Assembly (NCBI RefSeq): GCF_024753255.1
Contig: NZ_JANUHA010000001.1
Location: 62,001 to 126,000 of the forward strand
Source of the DNA: Massilia agri
GTDB taxonomy: Bacteria; Pseudomonadota; Gammaproteobacteria; Burkholderiales; Burkholderiaceae_D
Direction of reading: 5' to 3'
Length of the DNA stretch: 64,000 nt
Shown: positions 27,512-35,065 of the stretch, one piece after another
Position numbering within the stretch: the first letter of the stretch is position 1
Layout of the letters: each line of letters starts with the position of its first letter
Program-made: the position numbers and the translations under genes
Notes under the pieces: generated by a model
Told to the model about the DNA's origin: nothing
Seen by the model: the letters and a program-made list of their open reading frames with translations, nothing else
Databases searched by the model: none

Positions 27512-28510
27512 ATGCGCAGACTGAAGGTGCTTACCTGGCACACCCACGGCAGCTACCTGCACTACCTGTCGCATGCACCGCACGATTTTTATGTGCTGTC
27601 CCGGCCCGGCTGCCCGCCCGGCTATGGCGGACGCTGCGGCAGCATGCCCTGGCGCGACAACGTGATCGACCTGCCGGCCGAGCAGGCCTGCGAGCGGGAA
27701 TTCGACTGCATCCTGTTCCAGGACGACTACCAGTGGGAGAAAGACCAGTTCGAGCTCCTCACGCCCGCCCAGCGGGCGCTGCCACGCATCTACCTCGAAC
27801 ACGATCCGCCCCTCGCCCACCCCACCAACAGCCGCCACCCGGTCGACGATCCCGGCGTGCTGCTGGTGCACGTGACCCCGTTCAATGCGCTGATGTGGGA
27901 CAGCGGCCGCACGCGTGTCCAGGTCATCGAGCACGGCGTGCCCGAGACGCCCGGCCTGCCGCATACCGGCGAGCTGGCGCGCGGCCTGGTGGTCAGCAAC
28001 CACCTCGCACGGCGCGGGCGCCGCATGGGTCCCGACCTCTTCCTGCAGGCACGCCAGACCGTGCCGCTCGACCTGGTCGGCATGGCGGCCGACGAACTCG
28101 GCGGTATCGGCGAGATCGAGCACGCCCGGCTGCCCGCCTTCATGGCGCGCTACCGCTTCCTGTTCAGCCCCATCCGCTACTCGAGCCTGGGCCTGGCGGT
28201 GATCGAAGCCATGACGGCCGGCCTGCCCGTGGTGGCCTTCGGCACCGCCGAGATGGCCACTGTCATCGAAAACGGCGTGTCGGGCTTTACCGGCACGCGC
28301 ATGCCGGCCCTGCTCGGCCACATGCAGGAACTGATCGACGACCCGCTGCTTGCCCGCCAGCTCGGCGAAGGCGCGCGCCGCGCCGCCCGCGCGCGCTTCT
28401 CGATCGACCGCTTCAGCAGCGACTGGGATGCCGCGCTGCGCCACGTCACCGGAACCGGCGGCAGTGGCAGCCGTTCCGCCGCCGCCCCAACCAGGCAGGA
28501 GAACGTATGA
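27512..28510 (+). CDS. Glycosyltransferase, GT-B fold (GT4-like)
   Basis: 332 aa. The C-terminal half has RYSSLGLAVIEAMTAGLPVV, the E-x7-E type donor-binding motif of GT4 enzymes, and GVSGFTGT. The N-terminal half is shorter than usual for GT4 and begins RLKVLTWHTHGSYLHYL. It lies 7 bp after the GT2 gene and its stop overlaps the next start (ATGA). The sugar is not predictable. Confidence 0.85.
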   Translation: MRRLKVLTWHTHGSYLHYLSHAPHDFYVLSRPGCPPGYGGRCGSMPWRDNVIDLPAEQACEREFDCILFQDDYQWEKDQFELLTPAQRALPRIYLEHDPPLAHPTNSRHPVDDPGVLLVHVTPFNALMWDSGRTRVQVIEHGVPETPGLPHTGELARGLVVSNHLARRGRRMGPDLFLQARQTVPLDLVGMAADELGGIGEIEHARLPAFMARYRFLFSPIRYSSLGLAVIEAMTAGLPVVAFGTAEMATVIENGVSGFTGTRMPALLGHMQELIDDPLLARQLGEGARRAARARFSIDRFSSDWDAALRHVTGTGGSGSRSAAAPTRQENV

Positions 28511-29898
28511 AACTCAGCGAAGTGCAGACCGCCCTGCAGGATGCGGCACAGGACCAGAGCGCGGGGCAGGATGCGGCGCAGGATGTGGCGCCCTCGCCGC
28601 TGCCGGGCGGCGCCAGGCCCGCCAGGCTGCGCCACCGCATCGCCATCATCAGCGAACACGCCTCGCCCCTGTCCGCCCCCGGCAGCATCGACTGCGGCGG
28701 CCAGAACGTCTATGTGGCCCAGCTCGCGCGCGAGCTGGCGCATGCCGGGCATGGCGTCGACGTCTTCACGCGGCGCGACGCCCCGGGCCAGCGCCAGGTG
28801 GTGCACTGGGCCGACGGCGTGCGCGTCATCCACGTCCCCGCGGGGCCGGCGCGCTACGTGCCGAAAGAGCAGCTGCTGCCCCACATGGACGCCTTTGCCC
28901 GCTTCGTCACCCGCTTCGTGCGGCGCCAGCCGGTCGAATACGACATCGTGCACGCCAATTTCTTCATGTCCGGCATGGTCGCCGAGCACCTGAAGCAGAC
29001 CCTCGGCCTGCCCTTCGTGATCACCTTCCACGCGCTGGGCCGGGTGCGCCGGCGCGCCCAGGGGACGGCCGACACCTTTCCCATCGCGCGCATGCGCATC
29101 GAAGCCGGCCTGATGCGCGCGGCCGACCGCATCATCGCCGAATGTCCGCAAGACCGCCACGACATGGAGCGCCTGTACGGCGCTCCGCCCTCGCGCATCA
29201 CGGTTGCCCCCTGCGGCTTCTCGCCCGACGAGCTGTGGCCGGTGCCCATGCTCGACGCCCGCGCCCGCCTGGGCCTGGACAACACCCGTTTCATCGTCCT
29301 GCAACTGGGCCGCATGGTGCCGCGCAAGGGCGTCGACACCGTGATCCAGGGCGTGGCCATGCTGCGGCGCCGCCACGGCATCGACGCGGAACTCCTGATC
29401 GTCGGCGGCGACACCACGGGCGCCGCGCCGGGCGATGCGGTCGAACTGGCGCGCCTGCGCAGCGTGGCGGCCGACCTCGGCGTTGCGGCCCACGTGCGCT
29501 TCGCCGGCCAGCAGCCGCGCGCAGCGCTGCGCGACTACTACAGCGCCGCCAATGTGTTCGCCAGCACGCCCTGGTACGAGCCCTTCGGCATCACCCCGGT
29601 CGAAGCCATGGCCTGCGCCCGCCCCGTCATCGGCTCCGAGGTGGGCGGCATCAAGAGCACGGTCAGCGACGGCGTCACCGGCTTCCTGATTCCCTCGCGC
29701 GACCCCGAGGCCCTGGCCGAGCGCCTGGCGCGCCTGCACCGCCACCCCGACCTGGCGCAAGTAATGGGCGAAGCCGGCCGGCGCCGCGCCCGCGAACACT
29801 ACACCTGGCGCCACGTGGCCAGCCAGCTGCTGGCCGTCTATCGCGAGGTGCTGACCGAGACCCGGCCGGCCGCCGTGCCCGCCATCCTTCCAACCTGA
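28507..29898 (+). CDS. Glycosyltransferase family 4 (sucrose-phosphate-synthase/MshA-like)
   Basis: 463 aa. A 35-residue Gln/Ala-rich, poorly conserved N-terminus precedes IAIISEHASPLSAPGSIDC. GGQNVYVAQLARELA matches the acceptor loop of retaining GT4 enzymes, and QLGRMVPRKGVDTVI plus PWYEPFGITPVEAMACARPVI are donor-site motifs. It starts by ATGA overlap with the preceding gene. Confidence 0.9.
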   Translation: MKLSEVQTALQDAAQDQSAGQDAAQDVAPSPLPGGARPARLRHRIAIISEHASPLSAPGSIDCGGQNVYVAQLARELAHAGHGVDVFTRRDAPGQRQVVHWADGVRVIHVPAGPARYVPKEQLLPHMDAFARFVTRFVRRQPVEYDIVHANFFMSGMVAEHLKQTLGLPFVITFHALGRVRRRAQGTADTFPIARMRIEAGLMRAADRIIAECPQDRHDMERLYGAPPSRITVAPCGFSPDELWPVPMLDARARLGLDNTRFIVLQLGRMVPRKGVDTVIQGVAMLRRRHGIDAELLIVGGDTTGAAPGDAVELARLRSVAADLGVAAHVRFAGQQPRAALRDYYSAANVFASTPWYEPFGITPVEAMACARPVIGSEVGGIKSTVSDGVTGFLIPSRDPEALAERLARLHRHPDLAQVMGEAGRRRAREHYTWRHVASQLLAVYREVLTETRPAAVPAILPT

Positions 29899-29913
29899 GA
29901 ATTCATCCACATC

Positions 29914-30654
29914 ATGACGCGAGAAGAGCATTCCCCCCTGCAGGGCAAAGCCGCCCTGGTCACCGGCGCGGCAAGCGGCCTGGGCGCCGCCCTGGCGCAG
30001 CGCCTGGCCGCATCCGGCGCCGACATCCTCGGCGTCGACCTGCAGGAAGCCCGCCTGGTCGACCACATGGCCGGCCTGCGCCGCCACGGCGTGCAGGCGC
30101 ACGCGCTGAGCGTCGACATTGCCGACCCGGCCTCCGCCGGCCAGGCGGTGCGCCAGGCGCTCGACCATTTCGGCCGGCTCGACATCCTCGTCAACAATGC
30201 CGGCACCGACGTCACCCTGCCGATCTCCGAGATGCTGGAAGCCGACTGGATGCGCGTGGTGGGCACCAACCTGACCGCCCCCTTCCTGCTCTCGAAATAC
30301 GCCGCCGACGCGATGCGCCGCCTGGGCAGCGGTCACATCGTCAACATCGCCTCCACCGCCGCCAAGCGCGCCTGGCCCAACGCCAGCGCCTACCATGCCA
30401 GCAAATGGGGACTGCTCGGCCTCTCGCACGCCCTGCACGCGGAGCTGCGCGCCGACAATATCCGCGTCACGGCCGTGGTGGCCGGCGGCATGCGCACGCC
30501 CTTCCTGCTGGAACGCTTCCCGGAGCTCGACCCCTCCGCCCTGCAGGATCCGCAGGACGTCGCCGAAGCGATCCACTCGGTGCTGCTGCTTCCGCCCAGC
30601 ACCGTGGTGGCCGAACTGACCGTCCTGCCGCTGCGCGAAACCTCCTGGCCCTGA
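29914..30654 (+). CDS. Short-chain dehydrogenase/reductase
   Basis: 246 aa classical SDR. The cofactor motif TGAASGLG is at 17-24, NNAG at 94-97, and catalytic S147, Y160 and K164 lie in IASTAAK and YHASK. D42 after the second strand favours NAD over NADP. In this operon it probably modifies a nucleotide sugar or a sugar alcohol; that is inferred from context. Confidence 0.88.
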   Translation: MTREEHSPLQGKAALVTGAASGLGAALAQRLAASGADILGVDLQEARLVDHMAGLRRHGVQAHALSVDIADPASAGQAVRQALDHFGRLDILVNNAGTDVTLPISEMLEADWMRVVGTNLTAPFLLSKYAADAMRRLGSGHIVNIASTAAKRAWPNASAYHASKWGLLGLSHALHAELRADNIRVTAVVAGGMRTPFLLERFPELDPSALQDPQDVAEAIHSVLLLPPSTVVAELTVLPLRETSWP

Positions 30655-30668
30655 CTGACTCACTCCCT

Positions 30669-31232
30669 ATGAAAGCGATTTTCCTCGACAAGGATGGCAC
30701 CCTGGTCGACGACTTGCCCTACAACGTCGAGCCGCGCCGCATCCGCCTCGTGAGCGGCGCGGGCGCTGCGCTGCGCCTGCTGGCCCGGCTCGACTACCGC
30801 TTCTTCGTCATCACCAACCAGTCCGGCATCGCCCACGGCTGCTTCGGCGAAGAAGCGATGGGCCCCGTGGCCGACCGCCTGGCCGACCTGCTGTTCCGCG
30901 AAAACCTGACGATGGACGGTTTTTATTATTGCCCCCACCACCCGCTCGGCACGGTGGGGGCCTACGCCATGGTCTGCGCCTGCCGCAAGCCCTCGCCCGG
31001 CATGCTGCTCAAGGCCGCGCTCGAGCACGGCATCGACCTGCGCGCCTCCTGGATGGTGGGCGACATCCTGCACGACGTCGAGGCCGGCAACCGCGCGGGC
31101 TGCCGCACCCTCCTGATCGACAACGGCAACGAGACCGAATGGCGCCTCGGCCCGCGCCGCGTGCCCACCCGCATGGCGCCCGACCTGTACGCCGCCGCCG
31201 TCCTGATCGCCAGCCACGACGAGGACCGATGA
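30669..31232 (+). CDS. HAD-IIIA phosphatase, GmhB-like
   Basis: 187 aa. The nucleophile and acid are D7 and D9 in IFLDKDGTLV, with TNQSGIA as motif II. The zinc-loop CPHH...CACRKP and MVGDILHDVEAGNRAGC complete the GmhB pattern (D-glycero-D-manno-heptose-1,7-bisphosphate 7-phosphatase). With the downstream GT9 gene it points to heptose metabolism. It may be a second, cluster-specific paralogue of the core gmhB. Its stop overlaps the next ATG. Confidence 0.88.
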   Translation: MKAIFLDKDGTLVDDLPYNVEPRRIRLVSGAGAALRLLARLDYRFFVITNQSGIAHGCFGEEAMGPVADRLADLLFRENLTMDGFYYCPHHPLGTVGAYAMVCACRKPSPGMLLKAALEHGIDLRASWMVGDILHDVEAGNRAGCRTLLIDNGNETEWRLGPRRVPTRMAPDLYAAAVLIASHDEDR

Positions 31233-32353
31233 GCGTCGAGTGGACCCGGACCTGGCGGCACGCGCGGCGCATCCTGTGCGTGCGCCTCGATTCGCTCGGC
31301 GACGTGCTGATGTGCACCCCGGCCTTCCGTGCGCTGCGCGACTCGCTGCCCGGATGCCGGCTGACGCTGCTCACTTCGCCATCGGGCGCGGCCGCGGCGA
31401 GGCACGTGCCGGAACTGGACGACGTCGTCACGCTCAAGGCGCCGTGGATGAAGCACGAAGAGCCCTTGAACGAATCCGCCTTGCAGTCCTGCGTCGCCGA
31501 CCTCGCCGCCCGGCGCTTCGATGCGGCTGTCGTCTTCACGTCCTGGTCGCAAAGCCCGCTGCCGGCTGCGATGCTCTGCCACCTGGCCGGCATTCCCCTG
31601 CGTCTGGCATCCTGCCGCGAGAATCCCTACCATCTGCTCAGTCACTGGGTGCCGGAGCCCGAGCGCGAAGGCGCGACGCGCCATGAAGTGCGGCGCCAGC
31701 TCGACCTCGTCGCGCACATCGGTTGCCGGACGGCGGACACGGCACTCTCCTTCGCCGTGCCTGATGAGTCCGATCGACAGGTGCACTCGCTGCTGACGGA
31801 CGCGGGTATCGATCCGGCGGCGCCCTACCTCGTGCTGCACGCGGGCGCCAGCGCGCCATCGCGGCGCTATCCGCTGCGCCATTGGCTGGTGCTGATCGGC
31901 CTGCTGGGAACGCGGCTCGGCTATCCAATGATCCTCAGCGGCGCCCGCGACGAGGCGCAATGGCTGCGCCCGCTCGAGGAAAGCTGGGTCGGCCCGACAC
32001 ACTCGCTGATCGGGAAGCTGGATCTGGGCGAACTCGGGGCCCTGATCCGCTCGGCCGCCCTCCTCGTCACCGGCAATACCGGCCCGGCACACATCGCCTC
32101 CGCCCTCGGCACGCCCCTGGTCGACCTGTACGCCCTGACGAACCCCCAGCACACCCCGTGGCGCGTCGCACATCGCTTGCTGTTCCACGACGTCAGCTGC
32201 CGCAACTGCCTGCGCAGCATCTGTCCGCAGGGACATCACGCCTGCCTCGACAGCCTCTCGCCGCGCATCGTTGCCGAGTCGGTCGTCGACCTGCTTGCCG
32301 GCTCACACCAGCGCCCGGCAAGGACGAATGACGTGGCGCTCGCGTACCAGTAA
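31229..32353 (+). CDS. Glycosyltransferase family 9 (heptosyltransferase-like)
   Basis: 374 aa. ILCVRLDSLGDVLMCTPAFRALR is the GT9 N-terminal signature, and VTGNTGPAHIASALGTPLVDLYA is the donor-binding motif with the conserved D/N-x-GPxH arrangement. Cysteines near the end (SCRNCLRSICPQGHHACL) resemble those at the C-terminus of many GT9 proteins. It ends the operon, converging on the tae4-like gene with 76 bp between and no evident terminator. Confidence 0.9.
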   Translation: MSVEWTRTWRHARRILCVRLDSLGDVLMCTPAFRALRDSLPGCRLTLLTSPSGAAAARHVPELDDVVTLKAPWMKHEEPLNESALQSCVADLAARRFDAAVVFTSWSQSPLPAAMLCHLAGIPLRLASCRENPYHLLSHWVPEPEREGATRHEVRRQLDLVAHIGCRTADTALSFAVPDESDRQVHSLLTDAGIDPAAPYLVLHAGASAPSRRYPLRHWLVLIGLLGTRLGYPMILSGARDEAQWLRPLEESWVGPTHSLIGKLDLGELGALIRSAALLVTGNTGPAHIASALGTPLVDLYALTNPQHTPWRVAHRLLFHDVSCRNCLRSICPQGHHACLDSLSPRIVAESVVDLLAGSHQRPARTNDVALAYQ

Positions 32354-32429
32354 GGAGCGCCACGAAAATTGAAGGCGGAATCATTGCCGCGCCCCAGGTG
32401 AGTGGCAGGGAAGGCGTGGGCGGTGTTGC

Positions 32430-32924
32430 CTACTTCAGCGGCCAGAACCATACTTCCTTCGACGTCCAGTAGCACCCGGTAGCGGTGCCGTCGAGTTCGC
32501 TTCCGCAGCGGACATACAGGCCCCAGCGATCTTTCGAAACGATGGCAATATGACCCTGGGGATTGTCGTCACCATGGAGGCTGAAGAAGGAAATGATGCC
32601 GCGGCGAGCGCCGATCGCACGTTCCGCCTCGAGACCGCTCTTGAACACCTCCGGCTTGCCGACATGGCGCTTGAGCCAGGCACTCAACCTTCGTTGGCCG
32701 GTCTCGATCATTCGACCTTTGTACTTCCCGGCTTTGATCGGCCAGAGCCCTGGATTCGGATAGCCGGCGCCGAGAAGGGCCAGGCTCAAGCGGATCGCGC
32801 AGGTGTTGTAGTAACCCGGTCTGCTTGCATTTTCAGGATATCCGATCCACTGATAGAGCTCCTCGCGACTGACGTTGTCGGTATCGGGAAAGTGAGCTCG
32901 AAGGCTCGCATAAGGTACTTTCAT
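32430..32924 (-). CDS. tae4: Tae4-family type VI secretion amidase effector
   Basis: 164 aa. The NlpC/P60-like catalytic pair is C42 in YYNTCAIRLSLAL and H125 in GHIAIVS, both in the positions of Tae4 (DL-endopeptidase on peptidoglycan peptides). C140 and C151 could form the family disulfide region. There is no signal peptide, as expected for a T6SS cargo. The ATG at 32924 follows AAGGAGAG and overlaps the stop of the immunity-like gene. No T6SS structural gene is in the window, so delivery by a system elsewhere is assumed. Confidence 0.85.
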   Translation of the reverse strand: MKVPYASLRAHFPDTDNVSREELYQWIGYPENASRPGYYNTCAIRLSLALLGAGYPNPGLWPIKAGKYKGRMIETGQRRLSAWLKRHVGKPEVFKSGLEAERAIGARRGIISFFSLHGDDNPQGHIAIVSKDRWGLYVRCGSELDGTATGCYWTSKEVWFWPLK

Positions 32925-33346
32925 CGCTCTCTCCTTTGCCCCGCCGGGCACGGCCACGTCTTCTGCCAGACTTCCACGATGAGGTCCGCCGCATTCCGCT
33001 TCAGCTGGGCGCCGGGCAGCTGCTGGAGCGCCCGCCGGGCGTCATCCTCCAGTTCATGGGGCATCGGTTTCCCTCCCTTGCTCGGGCACCACTGCTTGCC
33101 TTCGGTCGCGTCGTGCACCGCCTGGATGTAGCCGCGGACGAACTGGCCGTTCGACATGTCGAGGTATTCGGCCGCAACTGCCCGGGTCGAGAACGGGCTG
33201 TTGGGTGTCATGGTGATTTCGGAAGGGTCCACGTTCCCGAGAAGCTTGACCAGGCGTTCACCAGTCATCCAGGGTTGCACGCTGGCGGGCTGGGCAGCTG
33301 CCGGCATGGCGCCCGCGATCAGCACGATGAGGAGCAGCCGCGTCAT
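32921..33346 (-). CDS. Rap1a/Tai-family immunity protein
   Basis: 141 aa. A signal peptide (LLLIVLIAGAMPAAA) sends it to the periplasm. The domain has the family features GYIQAVHDATEGKQWC (C87) and a late AADLIVEVWQKTWPC (C133), which probably form a disulfide. Rap1a/Tai4 proteins bind and inhibit Tae4 effectors. It precedes the effector gene with an ATGA overlap and itself starts inside the stop of a 54-aa ORF. Immunity before toxin is a notable order. Confidence 0.85.
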   Translation of the reverse strand: MTRLLLIVLIAGAMPAAAQPASVQPWMTGERLVKLLGNVDPSEITMTPNSPFSTRAVAAEYLDMSNGQFVRGYIQAVHDATEGKQWCPSKGGKPMPHELEDDARRALQQLPGAQLKRNAADLIVEVWQKTWPCPAGQRRER

Positions 33347-33507
33347 CGCGCCCTCCGCAGCCATGGCGTTGCCAGCTTGCGCAGTGCGATGCTGATCGGA
33401 GCCTGTTGGTAGTCAATGGCCCTGTTCGCCGGTTGGGCGCGGCGCACAGGCAGAGCGTGGGTGATCTTGCCGGACCTGTCGTCGCCCCGTCGTCGTTTGC
33501 GATCCAT
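33343..33507 (-). CDS. Small basic ORF at the head of the Tae4/Tai operon
   Basis: 54 codons, beginning MDRKRRRGDDRSGK and ending LRKLATPWLRRAR. It is strongly basic and has no predicted domain. Support comes from a near-ideal AGGAGG site 5 bases before the ATG and from ATGA overlap with the immunity gene. It may be a leader whose translation couples immunity expression, or a real small protein. Confidence 0.5.
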   Translation of the reverse strand: MDRKRRRGDDRSGKITHALPVRRAQPANRAIDYQQAPISIALRKLATPWLRRAR

Positions 33508-33510
33508 TTT

Positions 33511-33598
33511 GGCCTCCTGTGTTGATGAGGGGCTATCGTCGCAGAGCTAGGTTTACAGGAAATTGGCAGCGGTCAACGTACAGCAGGAGCCGCATCAA
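33511..33598 (-). repeat. Shared operon leader, copy A
   Basis: About 85 bp beginning at the ribosome binding site (GCCTCCT on the plus strand) are similar to 34685-34770. Shared words include GCAGAG, TTTAC, GGTCAACG, AGCAGGAGCCG and ATCAAG, roughly three-quarters identical by eye. Both copies lie immediately upstream of a toxin/immunity-like operon. Confidence 0.7.
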
Positions 33599-33911
33599 GC
33601 GCGCCGTGTCGGCAATGGCCCTCAGCGTGAACAAACCGGCTGCGAGGCGTCCACATAGCGCGCACTTCCTCCGTTCCAACAAACAAAATTGCAGGAAAAT
33701 ATGGCGCAAAAAAACCGCTTCAAGAGCGTATTTGAGATATTAGACGGTGTCTAATATTTTGCCGCGAGCTACTGCGGGAATTCTCGGCGGCGCAGCACCA
33801 GTTAAAGGACTCAAGCAGCGCCACTTGCGGGTCGCTGGCGGATTCGAACCTTGCCGCTCGATGAACGCGAAGTAACCTTCCGGGCCCCACCGACTACTTC
33901 AGCGGCCATAC
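33599..33911. other. Gene-free stretch with a palindrome and a tRNA-like word
   Basis: No supported gene is seen. It contains the perfect inverted repeat ATATTAGAC-GGT-GTCTAATAT (33737-33757) and GGATTCGAACCT (33840-33851), identical to the T-loop region of the tRNA-Pro gene downstream. Near 33893-33907 it contains CTACTTCAGCGGCCA, which also occurs at the 3' end of the tae4-like gene. It appears to be a recombination-worn junction. Confidence 0.5.
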
Positions 33912-34244
33912 CTACTTGCAGCGCACGGTCGCCGTCATCTTTCCGGGGGCTTCGCCTCGTTCCTTCAGGTCGCACCGCGTTGCTGCCGGATCCACGTGGT
34001 ACCAGCGCGGTGTTGCGGGCTCATACCAGCAAGCTACCCACTTCACATCCCCGCGATTGAAGCCGTAGTCAACGTCGACGCCGCCAGGCACCCGCTTGCG
34101 ACCTCCCATCAGCTCTGCTTCCTTGTGGGCCCCCTCGTACATGCTGGCGCCGATCAATCGCTTCTGCTGATGTGTCGCGGGGCACTCGATGATTTGGAGC
34201 GCCCCGCTGGCTGCGACGGTCAGCGCGAAAAGTACGGCGCTCAT
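33912..34244 (-). CDS. STY0301-like probable immunity protein
   Basis: 110 aa. A hydrophobic N-terminus (SAVLFALTVAASGALQ) suggests export. The mature region starts ECPA and has GASMYEGAHKEAELM, KWVACWY and ATRC..VRCK, the spaced-cysteine pattern of STY0301-family proteins found beside T6SS cargo genes. Family assignment is by pattern and moderate. Its start overlaps the stop of the BPSL0067-like gene (ATGA), as in cognate effector-immunity pairs. Confidence 0.6.
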   Translation of the reverse strand: MSAVLFALTVAASGALQIIECPATHQQKRLIGASMYEGAHKEAELMGGRKRVPGGVDVDYGFNRGDVKWVACWYEPATPRWYHVDPAATRCDLKERGEAPGKMTATVRCK

Positions 34245-34681
34245 TCGTGCACCACCACGAAGAACTGGTCCGCATTATCAGAATCGTGGTGGGAATTTCC
34301 TTCCGTATGACTCCTCCCTCGCGCCCAGACGTGCCGACTTTTCACCACATCTTGCGGCCGCCGACGCACCCACTGATCCATCATCTCTATGCTCATCGGC
34401 TTCCCGCTCGTTTGCCCTCGTCCACCAAATCCCATGAACAGCGCAGCATGATAGCCGTGCCGGTTCGGGAATCGTCCTCTGCCATTTCTGTCGAACACGA
34501 AGTTTGCGATCACCGTTCCTGGGTTCAGGTAATGCAGGTCGACCACGCGCGGGCCGGGGCGCCAGCGGCTGGTGTGCCCGACCGATGTCGTCTCCTGCAC
34601 CAACGCGACACATTCGCCGTCGCGGAAGGGCTTGCGGCCTTCCAGCTTCTCGACATCGCCCGAATAGATGAAGTAGACCAT
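34241..34681 (-). CDS. BPSL0067-family protein, probable cysteine peptidase/amidase effector
   Basis: 146 aa with no signal peptide. DGEC24VALVQ, TSRWRPGPRV, NPGTVIANF and the FPN..GYH78AALF segment are the family pattern and resemble the NlpC/P60 or CHAP Cys-His arrangement. BPSL0067 proteins occur in T6SS-associated effector loci. AGGAGG precedes the ATG at 34681. It is the first gene of a two-gene operon. Confidence 0.72.
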   Translation of the reverse strand: MVYFIYSGDVEKLEGRKPFRDGECVALVQETTSVGHTSRWRPGPRVVDLHYLNPGTVIANFVFDRNGRGRFPNRHGYHAALFMGFGGRGQTSGKPMSIEMMDQWVRRRPQDVVKSRHVWARGRSHTEGNSHHDSDNADQFFVVVHE

Positions 34682-34684
34682 AGC

Positions 34685-34770
34685 GCCTCCTCGAAGTGAC
34701 GAGGCATGGTGGCAGAGTCGGATTTACGGCAAGTTGGCGGTGGTCAACGCAGAGCAGGAGCCGGATCAAG
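34685..34770 (-). repeat. Shared operon leader, copy B
   Basis: Homologous to 33511-33598 and placed identically, from the ribosome binding site outward. It suggests that the two operons arose with the same promoter/leader or that the leader is an exchange point. Confidence 0.7.
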
Positions 34771-34831
34771 TGACCACGTCGGCGCCAGGGTGGAACGCCT
34801 GCGCGCTGGAGGCGAGCGCCTCTTAATCACA

Positions 34832-35065
34832 ATGGTGCCCGGTACGACTTTGTCCTACGGCGAGCCGCGCGTCGATCGCCTGGCCGGTGTCATCGTCGCC
34901 AGCAATGCGAATTCTTAGGTGGGCAATCCGCTGATTCCATTGCTGTGCAACGCAAAGCTGATCACCATGAACGAACACGGCATGCTGCACAAGGACGAGG
35001 AGCGGCCGCAGAGTGATGCAGGACCAGCCTATACTCAGGAGTGGTCCGCTCGACTCGACGACTAA
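34832..35065 (+). pseudogene. Broken ORF fragment with an in-frame TAG
   Basis: One reading frame runs MVPGTTLSYGEPRVDRLAG, meets TAG at 34916-34918, then continues VGNPLIPLLCNAKLITMNEH to a TAA at 35063-35065. The composition looks protein-like on both sides of the stop. The upstream part merges into leader copy B. I do not recognise the family. It looks like the 3' remnant of a gene cut by the island rearrangement. Confidence 0.45.

Noticed and set aside
33519..33743. Plus-strand ORF of 74 codons over the leader repeat
   Set aside because: It crosses the duplicated leader, has no ribosome binding site and no protein-like pattern.
33820..33860. A second tRNA gene suggested by GGTTCGAATCC on the minus strand
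   Set aside because: No paired T-stem, acceptor stem or anticodon arm surrounds it. At most it is a remnant.
34916..34918. Amber read-through or recoding
   Set aside because: No stimulatory structure or family support is seen. A decayed gene is the simpler explanation.
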